A program made the translations under genes and the position numbers. The notes under the pieces are model-generated. The model saw only the letters and a list, made by a program, of their open reading frames with translations, made no database searches and was not told the DNA's origin. From Sphingomonas sp. LM7 (lineage in GTDB: Bacteria; Pseudomonadota; Alphaproteobacteria; Sphingomonadales; Sphingomonadaceae), in assembly GCF_002002925.1 (NCBI RefSeq), contig NZ_CP019511.1, positions 3,379,001 to 3,443,000 on the forward strand: a DNA stretch of 64,000 nt. The letters run 5' to 3'. This document shows, piece by piece, positions 56,859 to 64,000 of this stretch. Position 1 is the first letter of the stretch. Every line of letters starts with the position of its first letter.

Positions 56859-57887
56859 CTAGCCTGCCGACCCGCACGACCGCCGCACGATCAGCTTGGT
56901 CGGCAGCAGCGCCGATCCCACCGGCTGCTCGCGGATGCGGCCGATCAGCGTCTCGACCAACTTGCGCCCGGCGAGCCGCGGATCCTGCATCACCGTGGTG
57001 AGCGGCGGCGCGGCGCTGCTCGCGGCAGGGATGTCGTCGAAGCCGACCACCGCGACATCGTCGGGGATCGACTTGCCGGCAGCCTGCAGCGTGCGCATCG
57101 CGCCGATCGCGATCAGGTCGCTCGCCGCGAGGATCGCGTCGAACTTCTCGCCGCTGGCGAGCAGTGCATTGGCGGCGGCAGCACCCGATTCCTCGGTGGT
57201 GATCGCGTCGAACTGCAGCCCCGGACGCGGGATCACCCCGCCCTTCTTGAGCGCGGCGACATGACCGCGATAGCGATCGTGGAACTCGGGATAATGGCTG
57301 GAAGCACTGCCCAGAAACGCGATGTTGCGCCGCCCCAGTTCGAGCAAGTGGCGCGTCGCCTCCTTGCCCCCGCCATGATTGTCGCAGCCCACGGTCAGCC
57401 CCGAGGCTTCGGACTGGACCGAGCCCCAGCGCACGAAATGCGTCCCCGCATCCTCCAGCGCCTGCAGCCGCGAGCGATACAGCTCGTAATCGCCATAGCC
57501 GAGCAGGATGATCCCGTCGGCCTTGCGCGAATCCTCATAGTCATTGTGCCAGTCGCTGGAGAGCTGCTGGAAGCTGATCAGCAGGTCATGGTCATGCTCG
57601 GCGCAGGCGCGGATGATCGAGCCGAGCATCGAATGGAAGAACGGATTGATCAGCGAATCGTCGGCGGTCGGATCCTCGAAGAACAGCAGTGCCAGCGTCT
57701 GCGAATGCCGCGTGCGCAGGTTCGATGCCGCCTTGTCGACGCGGTAGTTGAGCTGCTTGGCGATCGATTCGATCCGCAGCCGCGTCGCCGGATTGACTCC
57801 CAGCTCGCCGCGCAGCGCGCGCGATACGGTGGGCTGCGAAACCCCTGCGAGTTGCGCGATGTCGAATGAGGTCGGCTTGCGTTGCAT
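56859..57887 (-). CDS. LacI-family regulator of the maltose-type locus
   Basis: The 342-residue regulator starts with a LacI helix-turn-helix (DIAQLAGVSQPTVSRALRG) and hinge RIESIAKQLNYRVDKAASNL, followed by a periplasmic-binding-protein-like effector domain. It lies between the transporter and the divergent TonB receptor and should repress both until an inducing sugar binds. In Caulobacter the corresponding gene controls the maltose TonB receptor; function here is by analogy. Confidence 0.9.
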   Translation of the reverse strand: MQRKPTSFDIAQLAGVSQPTVSRALRGELGVNPATRLRIESIAKQLNYRVDKAASNLRTRHSQTLALLFFEDPTADDSLINPFFHSMLGSIIRACAEHDHDLLISFQQLSSDWHNDYEDSRKADGIILLGYGDYELYRSRLQALEDAGTHFVRWGSVQSEASGLTVGCDNHGGGKEATRHLLELGRRNIAFLGSASSHYPEFHDRYRGHVAALKKGGVIPRPGLQFDAITTEESGAAAANALLASGEKFDAILAASDLIAIGAMRTLQAAGKSIPDDVAVVGFDDIPAASSAAPPLTTVMQDPRLAGRKLVETLIGRIREQPVGSALLPTKLIVRRSCGSAG

Positions 57888-58163
57888 GCCCGGCGGCTCC
57901 TTCCCCGCGTACGGCTGTAGTCGCCGCTCCGCATAATATGCAGACAGCCCAGATCGCCCGCCGCGTCAACGGCGCGGGTGCGGTAAACGGGCCACGCGGG
58001 GCAGGGATCGGCATTGAATACGTATGTGGTTCGCTGGTCGAGCACCCCTGTTTCGGAAGAAGTGCGGATCGACGGCGGGCAGTCCATGGCCCGCAACATG
58101 TTGCGCAATACGAAACGACCGGCCGGAAGAGCCGGAAGCGAGCGCGTTTAGGGGAGACGGACT
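57888..58163. promoter_or_regulatory. Divergent control region, lacI-type gene and TonB receptor
   Basis: The 276-base gap contains two short perfect palindromes that could be LacI-type operators. GCATAATATGC (57931-57941) lies 44 bases before the regulator gene, and ATACGTAT (58018-58025) lies in the middle. LacI-type operators usually have a central CG as in the second. A GC-rich part next to the receptor gene ends in GGGGAG, its ribosome binding site. Confidence 0.4.
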
Positions 58164-60983
58164 TTGATCAGATACTCGCGTGGCGCATCGGCCACTCGCA
58201 TGGCTCTTGGGGTAAGCGGCCAGGCACTTGCGGCAGCGCTGGCACTTGCGGCATTCGCGGCGCCGGCACTGGCGCAGGATGCGCCGGCCGATGCGACCCA
58301 GGAGGAAGAGGCCCAGGCAGGCGACATCGTCGTCACCGGCATCCGCGCCTCGCTCGCCTCGTCGGCGGCGATCAAGCGCGACCAGGCGATGATCGTCGAT
58401 TCGATCTCGTCGGAGGATATCGGCAAGCTGCCCGACGTATCGATCGCGGATTCGCTGGCCCGTCTGCCCGGCGTGACCGCGCAGCGCCTCGAAGGCCGCG
58501 ACCAGCGCCTGTCGATCCGCGGCCTCGGCCCGGACTTCTCGACCACGCTGCTCAATGGCCGCGAGCAGGTCACCGTCGGCGACAATCGCGGCGTCGAGTA
58601 TGATCAATATCCGTCGGAATTCTTCAAGACGGTCAATGTCTACAAGTCGGCGGACGCCTCGCTGGTCGCCGCGGGCATCGCCGGCACCGTCGATCTGCGC
58701 ATGCTGCGCCCACTCGATTCGAAGCGCGCCTTCGTCGTCTCGGCCCGCGGCCAGATGAACGAGCAGGACAAGCTCAATCCCGATGGCTCGCGCTACGGCT
58801 ATCGCGCGTCGGCGACCTTTGTCGACAAATTCGCCAACGACACGCTCGGCATTGCGATCGGCCTGTCCGCACAGAGTACGCCCACCCAGATCGAGCGCTA
58901 CGCCGCCTGGGGCTTCCCGCCCGAGCCCGGTGCGGGCGGAAATCTGTTCCTCGGCGGCGCCAAGCCCTACGTCCAGTCGAACGTGCTCAAGCGCTATGGC
59001 GGCGTCGCGACCGTCGAATGGGCGCCAAGCGAGAATTTCCACTCGACCTTCGACGCGCTCTATTCGAACTTCGAGGAGACGCAGCGGCTGCGCGGCATCG
59101 AATTCCCGATCGCACCGACCTGGGGTTCGAACGCGATCATCCAGCCGGGTTATACCGTCGAGGACGGGCTGGTCACCGAAGCGACGCTGACCAATGTCGT
59201 CGCGGTCCAGCGCAACGACTATAACAAGCGCACCGCCAAGAACCTGTCGCTCGGCTGGAACAACGAGCTGCGCCTCAGCGACACGATCAACTTCGTGGTC
59301 GATGCCAGCTGGAGCCGCGCGACGCGCACCGATTTCCTGCTCGAGACCTATTCGGGCACCGGCTACAACTCGTCGGGCGCCAAGGACACGATCCGCATCT
59401 CGCACAATGACGACGGCACCTACGACATCGTGCCGACGCTCGATTACACCAATACCGGCATCATCAGCCTGACCGATCCGCGCGGCTGGGGCTTCAACGG
59501 CACCCAGACCGTGGTGCAGGCGGGCTTCCTCAACCGCCCGGACTTCACCGACGATCTCAAGTCGCTGCGCGCCAGCTTCAACGGTGAAATCGGCGGCAGC
59601 ATCTTCAACCGCTGGGAAATCGGCGGGAATTACAGCCGCCGCGAGAAGCAGAGCCGCTACAAGTCGTACTTCCTCTGTCCGCCGGGCGGCGGCACCGGCT
59701 GCACCGTCGCCAGCGGCACGCCGACCAGCTTCGCGGTGCCCAGCGACGTGCTGCTCGATGAGCAGGTCTCGCTCGACTATCTCGGCGTTCCCGCGATGCT
59801 GACCTATGACCCAATGAAGGTCTATGGCCTGCTCAACCAGGTGTTCGACAATCGTCCGGACTCGCTGGTCCGCGACAACACGATCACCGAGAAGGTGCTG
59901 ACCGGCTATGCCAAGCTGGCAATCGACGGCACCGTCGGCGGCAAGGCATTGAAGGGCTCGCTCGGCCTGCAGGTGATCCACACCAAGCAGGGATCGTCGG
60001 GCGCGATCGCCGCACTCCAGGCCGGTGTCGTCACCACCTCGCCGGTCGAGGACGAGACGAGCTACACCAACTTCCTGCCCTCGGCGACGTTCAGCGTCGA
60101 GCTGGAGGACGGCTTCTTCATCAAGCTCGGTGCCGCGCAGACGATGATCCGTCCGCGCCTCGATCAGGAGCGTATCACCCAGGCAGTCAGCATCGATTTC
60201 TCGAAGATCGGGACCGGCAGCCAGCCGCAGAACAGCCCGTTCAGCTCGACCGGCGGCAATTTCGCGCTGAAGCCCTATCAGTCGACCAACATCGACGTGT
60301 CGTTCGAGAAGTATTTCGGCGGGGGCGGCTATGTCGCGCTGACCGGCTTCTTCAAGCACCTCACCGACTTCGTCGATCCCAACGACAGCGTGCTCTATGA
60401 TTTCTCGGCATTGCTCTCGGTGCTGCCGCCGGCGCAGCGCGCGATCGTGGTGGCGCAGAACGCGCAGTTCGGCCTGGTCCGGCAGCCGGCGAACACCGGC
60501 CGCGGCGAGATCCTTGGCGTCGAGGCGACTGCATCGCTGCCGTTCGGCGTGTTCAGCAGCGCGCTCGACGGCTTCGGCATCTTCGCCAGCGGCTCTTATG
60601 TCGACAGCAAGATCGTCTATGCCAACAACGCGCCGGTGACGCTGCCCGGACAGTCGAAGTGGATCGGCTCGGGCACCGCCTATTTCGAGAAGAGCGGCTT
60701 CCAGGCGCGCGCCACCTATCGCTGGCGTGACGAATTCCTTGCCGAACTGGCGGGTCTCTCGGCCAATCCGGAGTACCGCACGGGCAAGGCGGAGGGCGTG
60801 CTCGATGCCCAGATCGGGTATGAGTTCCAGAGCGGCCCGCTCACCGGCCTGTCGATCCTCGCCCAGGCGAAGAACCTCACCGACGCGCCGTTCGTGACCA
60901 GCGAGGCGGGCGACCAGCGGCTGGCGCGCGAGTATCAGCGCTATGGCCGCGATTACTATCTCGGCCTCACCTACAAGTTCTGA
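58164..60983 (+). CDS. TonB-dependent receptor of the maltose-type locus
   Basis: The 939-residue outer-membrane receptor has a signal peptide (AALALAAFAAPALAQ), an N-terminal segment with the TonB box DIVVTGIRAS, a plug with SIADSLARLPGVTAQRLEGR and LSIRGLGPDFSTTLLNGREQ, and a large barrel ending LGLTYKF. This is the type found in sugar-utilisation loci (MalA-like). It starts with TTG at 58164, eight bases behind GGGGAG; an ATG twelve codons later lacks a ribosome binding site. It imports maltodextrins or related oligosaccharides in a TonB-dependent way. Confidence 0.9.
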   Translation: MIRYSRGASATRMALGVSGQALAAALALAAFAAPALAQDAPADATQEEEAQAGDIVVTGIRASLASSAAIKRDQAMIVDSISSEDIGKLPDVSIADSLARLPGVTAQRLEGRDQRLSIRGLGPDFSTTLLNGREQVTVGDNRGVEYDQYPSEFFKTVNVYKSADASLVAAGIAGTVDLRMLRPLDSKRAFVVSARGQMNEQDKLNPDGSRYGYRASATFVDKFANDTLGIAIGLSAQSTPTQIERYAAWGFPPEPGAGGNLFLGGAKPYVQSNVLKRYGGVATVEWAPSENFHSTFDALYSNFEETQRLRGIEFPIAPTWGSNAIIQPGYTVEDGLVTEATLTNVVAVQRNDYNKRTAKNLSLGWNNELRLSDTINFVVDASWSRATRTDFLLETYSGTGYNSSGAKDTIRISHNDDGTYDIVPTLDYTNTGIISLTDPRGWGFNGTQTVVQAGFLNRPDFTDDLKSLRASFNGEIGGSIFNRWEIGGNYSRREKQSRYKSYFLCPPGGGTGCTVASGTPTSFAVPSDVLLDEQVSLDYLGVPAMLTYDPMKVYGLLNQVFDNRPDSLVRDNTITEKVLTGYAKLAIDGTVGGKALKGSLGLQVIHTKQGSSGAIAALQAGVVTTSPVEDETSYTNFLPSATFSVELEDGFFIKLGAAQTMIRPRLDQERITQAVSIDFSKIGTGSQPQNSPFSSTGGNFALKPYQSTNIDVSFEKYFGGGGYVALTGFFKHLTDFVDPNDSVLYDFSALLSVLPPAQRAIVVAQNAQFGLVRQPANTGRGEILGVEATASLPFGVFSSALDGFGIFASGSYVDSKIVYANNAPVTLPGQSKWIGSGTAYFEKSGFQARATYRWRDEFLAELAGLSANPEYRTGKAEGVLDAQIGYEFQSGPLTGLSILAQAKNLTDAPFVTSEAGDQRLAREYQRYGRDYYLGLTYKF

Positions 60984-60994
60984 GGCATGTGCGT

Positions 60995-61025
60995 GGCCCG
61001 GTCTTCGCAGGGCGAAGGCCGGGCC
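60995..61025 (+). promoter_or_regulatory. 14-bp hairpin between receptor and halogenase genes
   Basis: Arms GGCCCGGTCTTCGC (60995-61008) and GCGAAGGCCGGGCC (61012-61025) pair fully with one G-T pair and a three-base loop. It lies 12 bases after the receptor stop and 22 bases before the halogenase start. No T run follows, so it is more likely an mRNA-stabilising or attenuating structure that sets receptor above enzyme expression. Confidence 0.75.
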
Positions 61026-61047
61026 GCGGCTTTCGGAGGAAAGTAGC

Positions 61048-62559
61048 GTGGCGTTCGAGCAACCCTATCGCATCGTCGTTGCCGGCGGCGGCACCGCGGG
61101 GTGGATGACCGCCGCGGCGCTGGTCCGCTTCCTCGGTCCCGGCTTCAGCATCGTGCTGGTCGAGTCCGAGGCGATCGGCACGGTCGGAGTGGGCGAGGCG
61201 ACGATCCCCCAGATCCGGCTGTTCAACGCCGGGCTGGGGATCGACGAGAATGCGTTCATCGCCGCCACCCAGGCGAGCTTCAAACTGGGCATCGAATTCG
61301 TCGGCTGGACGAAGGGCGGGCGCTACATGCACGCGTTCGGCGACGTCGGCCGTGACAATGGCGGCGTCGCGTTCCAGCACAGCTGGCTGCGCGGACTAGC
61401 TGAAGGCGTGGCCGAGCCGCTGGCCGCCTATTCGCTCAACAACGCGGCGGCACTCTCCAACCGGATGCAGCGCGGCCCGGCGCGAACCGCGCAGATGCTG
61501 CCCGAAATGCCCTACGCGTTTCACTTCGACGCCGGCCTCTATGCGCGCTTCCTGCGGAATTATGCCGAGGCGCGGGGCGTCACCCGGCACGAAGGCAAGA
61601 TCGTCGAGGTGCTGCGTGGCGGCGAGAGCGGCGACGTCACGGCGCTTCGTCTCGACGGCGATCGCAGCATCGAAGGCGATCTGTTTATCGATTGCACCGG
61701 GTTTCGCGGGCTGCTGATCGCCGAAACGCTCGGCGTCGAGTTCGAGGACTGGTCGCACTGGCTGCCCTGCGATCGTGCGCTCGCGGTGCCGAGCGCCCGC
61801 GCACGCGACTTCACGCCGTACACCCGCGCCACTGCGCACAGCGCCGGCTGGCAATGGCGCATCCCGCTCCAGCACCGCACCGGCAACGGCATCGTCTATT
61901 CGAGTGCGCACCTATCCGACGACGAAGCGGCGTCGCGCCTCCTCGCCAATCTCGACGAACCCGCGCTCGCCGAGCCGCGCGCGCTACGCTTCACCGCGGG
62001 CAAGCGCAAAGCCTTCTGGCAGGCGAACGTCATCGCCGTGGGACTGGCGAGCGGCTTTCTCGAACCGCTCGAATCGACCAGCATCCACCTGATCCAGTCG
62101 GCGATCGAGCGTATCCTCAAGCTGCTCCCGGGGCGCCGGATCAGCGATGCGCAACGCGCCGAATATGACCGCCAGACCAACCTCGAACTCGATCGCATCC
62201 GCGACTTCCTGATCCTCCATTATTGGGCCAACGATCGCGACGAGCCGTTCTGGCACGCGCGCCGCGAGACGCCGCTGCCCGAGGGGCTGGCGCACAAGAT
62301 CGAGCTGTGGCGCGCTTGCGGACAGATCGTCCGCGAGGATGCCGATCTGTTCAGCGAAGTCGCCTGGCTGCAGGTGCTTGCGGGGCAAGGGATCGCGGCG
62401 GAGGGGTATCATCCGCTCGCCGACCAGCCCGCGTCTGGCCAGATCGCCGAATATCTCGATCTGCTCGCCAAGCTCACCGCGCGCGAAGTCGCGCAGATGC
62501 CCGACCACGCCGCCTTCATCCGCCAGCACTGCGCCGCGCGCGAGGATATTGCCGCATGA
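61048..62559 (+). CDS. Flavin-dependent (tryptophan-type) halogenase
   Basis: The 503-residue protein has the FAD motif VVAGGGTAGWMTAAALVRFL and the family blocks VGVGEATIPQIRLFNAGLG, SFKLGIEFVGWTKGGRYMHA (with the position of the catalytic lysine) and AGWQWRIPLQHRTGNGIVYS, which has the W-x-W-x-I-P motif. Such proteins are regularly encoded next to TonB receptors in sugar loci of Xanthomonas, Caulobacter and Sphingomonas; one relative (BrvH) halogenates indole in vitro, but the native substrate is unknown. A GTG start at 61048 follows GGAGGA. It overlaps the next gene by ATGA. Confidence 0.9.
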   Translation: MAFEQPYRIVVAGGGTAGWMTAAALVRFLGPGFSIVLVESEAIGTVGVGEATIPQIRLFNAGLGIDENAFIAATQASFKLGIEFVGWTKGGRYMHAFGDVGRDNGGVAFQHSWLRGLAEGVAEPLAAYSLNNAAALSNRMQRGPARTAQMLPEMPYAFHFDAGLYARFLRNYAEARGVTRHEGKIVEVLRGGESGDVTALRLDGDRSIEGDLFIDCTGFRGLLIAETLGVEFEDWSHWLPCDRALAVPSARARDFTPYTRATAHSAGWQWRIPLQHRTGNGIVYSSAHLSDDEAASRLLANLDEPALAEPRALRFTAGKRKAFWQANVIAVGLASGFLEPLESTSIHLIQSAIERILKLLPGRRISDAQRAEYDRQTNLELDRIRDFLILHYWANDRDEPFWHARRETPLPEGLAHKIELWRACGQIVREDADLFSEVAWLQVLAGQGIAAEGYHPLADQPASGQIAEYLDLLAKLTAREVAQMPDHAAFIRQHCAAREDIAA

Positions 62560-64000
62560 AGCTCGCCGCCTTCCTACTCGCCCTGCTCGCCGCAGCCCCC
62601 GCTGCCGCGCAAAGCTATCGCGATCGCCTGCCCGAGGACGAGATCCTCTATTTCCTGCTGCCCGACCGGTTCGAGAATGGCGACACCGCCAATGATCGCG
62701 GCGGGCTCAAGGGCGATCGGCTGGTCACCGGCTTCGACCCCACGCACAAGGGCTTCTATCACGGCGGCGACTTGAAGGGCCTGCTCAAGCGGCTCGACTA
62801 TGTCGAGGCGCTCGGCGCGACGGCGATCTGGGTCGGGCCGATCTTCAGGAACAAGCCGGTGCAGGGTCCCAAGGGCCAGGAGTCCGCGGGCTATCACGGC
62901 TATTGGGTGACCGATTTCACGCGCGTCGATCCGCATCTCGGCAGCAATGCGGACTTCAAGGCCCTGGTCGATGCGGCGCATGCCCGCGGGATCAAGGTCT
63001 ATATGGACATCATCGTCAATCACACCGCCGACGTGATCCAGTATCGCGAATGCGGCGACTGTGCGTACCGCAGCCGCGCCGACTATCCGTACGGCCGCAA
63101 AGGCGGCGTCGCCGGTGAGGCGATCAACGACGGCTTCGCCGGCGACGGGGTCCAGACGCCCGAGAATTTCGCCAAGCTGACGCGGCCTGATTACGCCTAC
63201 ACGCCGTTCGTGCCCGCGGCGGAAAAGGACGTGAAGGTCCCCGCCTGGCTCAACGATCCGATCTATTATCACAATCGCGGCAACTCGACCTTCGCCGGCG
63301 AGAGCTCGACGATGGGCGATTTCGTCGGGCTCGACGATGTCGCGACCGAGCATCCGCGGGTGATCGAAGGGATGATCGAGATCTTCGGCAGCTGGATCGA
63401 TCGCTTCGGCATCGACGGCTTCCGCATCGATACCGCGCGGCATGTGAACCCCGAATTTTGGACCGCCTTCGTCCCGGCGATGGAAGCCCGCGCCAAGGCC
63501 AAGGGCATCCCCAATTTCCACATTTTCGGCGAAGTCGCCGATCCGGACCCGGCCGCGCTCGCCCGCCACACCCGCATCGACAAGCTGCCGACGGTGCTCG
63601 ACTTCGCCTTCGCGCGCGCGGTCAACGCGGTGAGCGCGGGCGAGGCCGGGACCGACAAGCTCGCCGCGGTGTTCGCCGCCGATCCGCTCTACGAAGGCGG
63701 CGAGGCGACCGCGCGCAGGCTGCCGACCTTCATCGGCAACCACGATCAGGGCCGCGCTGCGTACTTCATCCGCAAGGCGCTGCCTGGGGCGAGCCCGTCC
63801 GAACTGCTCGCGCGCACCCGGCTGGCGCATGCGATGCTGCTCCTGCTGCGCGGCGTGCCGACGATCTATTCGGGCGACGAGCAGGGCTTCGTCGGCGACG
63901 GCGACGACCAGAATGCGCGCGAGGACATGTTCGCCAGCAAGACCGCAGTCTACAACGACAACCAGTTGCTCGGCACCGATCGCACCAACGCCGTCGCCAA
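62556..64000 (+). CDS. GH13 alpha-amylase-type glycoside hydrolase (5' part)
   Basis: At least 481 residues are present; the gene runs past the end of the window. A signal peptide (MKLAAFLLALLAAAPAAAQ) sends it to the periplasm. GH13 regions are complete: VYMDIIVNHTADVI, then GFRIDTARHVNPEFW with the nucleophile aspartate, IFGEVADPDPA with the acid/base glutamate, and TFIGNHDQGRAAYF with the transition-state aspartate. It should cleave alpha-1,4 (or 1,6) bonds of maltodextrins that the TonB receptor brings in. The start overlaps the halogenase stop (ATGA). Confidence 0.94.
   Translation, partial: MKLAAFLLALLAAAPAAAQSYRDRLPEDEILYFLLPDRFENGDTANDRGGLKGDRLVTGFDPTHKGFYHGGDLKGLLKRLDYVEALGATAIWVGPIFRNKPVQGPKGQESAGYHGYWVTDFTRVDPHLGSNADFKALVDAAHARGIKVYMDIIVNHTADVIQYRECGDCAYRSRADYPYGRKGGVAGEAINDGFAGDGVQTPENFAKLTRPDYAYTPFVPAAEKDVKVPAWLNDPIYYHNRGNSTFAGESSTMGDFVGLDDVATEHPRVIEGMIEIFGSWIDRFGIDGFRIDTARHVNPEFWTAFVPAMEARAKAKGIPNFHIFGEVADPDPAALARHTRIDKLPTVLDFAFARAVNAVSAGEAGTDKLAAVFAADPLYEGGEATARRLPTFIGNHDQGRAAYFIRKALPGASPSELLARTRLAHAMLLLLRGVPTIYSGDEQGFVGDGDDQNAREDMFASKTAVYNDNQLLGTDRTNAVA

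Overview
The window looks like a chromosomal segment of a sphingomonad (Alphaproteobacteria; Sphingomonas or a close relative). The reasons are the high GC content, the NDUFS4-type complex I subunit, the MucR and Fur genes beside tsaB-rimI-plsC-miaB-phoH-ybeY-corC, the TonB-receptor/flavin-halogenase/GH13 sugar locus, and the many dispersed short palindromic elements of the kind common in sphingomonads. The genus is an inference; no rRNA gene is present.

Layout. 1-1.1 kb: end of a complex I subunit gene, an 11-bp tandem repeat, and a small GIY-YIG nuclease gene bracketed by inverted palindromic repeats, followed by a decayed second copy. 1.1-2.3 kb: a two-gene cassette of visibly lower GC (DUF5343 protein plus a HEPN-like protein). 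2.3-7.2 kb: nrdB and three small envelope genes, a DUF2171 gene, a DUF559 nuclease bracketed by inverted repeats, then nrdA with a candidate NrdR box. 7.8-11.2 kb: an EmrB/EmrA-type efflux pair and a second repeat-bracketed DUF559 nuclease. 11.2-29.3 kb: LytTR regulator, DUF2141 protein, carotenoid oxygenase, amidase, small membrane proteins, GNAT protein, acyl-CoA dehydrogenase, TsaC/Sua5, MsrA, GalE, PAP2 phosphatase, ZnuD-like TonB receptor, alginate-export-type porin and a chemotaxis receptor. 29.5 kb: tRNA-Lys(TTT), then exonuclease III. 30.8-37.5 kb: an accessory stretch of oxidoreductases and LysR genes, two of them broken, ending in a frameshifted tyrosine-recombinase remnant. 37.5-54.8 kb: the conserved alphaproteobacterial housekeeping neighbourhood (trmB, metK, lnt, corC, ybeY, phoH, miaB, plsC, fur, mucR, rimI, tsaB, nfuA), interrupted by insertions that include two degenerate EAL proteins, a PAP2 protein and a PQQ-type sugar dehydrogenase. 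55-64 kb: a maltose/maltodextrin-type locus (MFS transporter, LacI regulator, TonB receptor, flavin-dependent halogenase, GH13 enzyme cut by the window end).

How the genes work together. The last locus is a self-contained glycan-uptake unit: outer-membrane import by the TonB receptor, cleavage by the GH13 enzyme, inner-membrane import by the MFS protein and control by LacI. YbeY, PhoH and CorC form the usual RNA-quality/ion-homeostasis operon. NrdA and NrdB form the class Ia ribonucleotide reductase although separated by accessory genes.

The most notable unexplained patterns are (i) three small orphan nuclease genes, each lying between inverted copies of a palindromic repeat, with nuclease-free repeat pairs of the same design elsewhere in the window, and (ii) the compact low-GC DUF5343-HEPN pair, which looks like a toxin-antitoxin or defence module.
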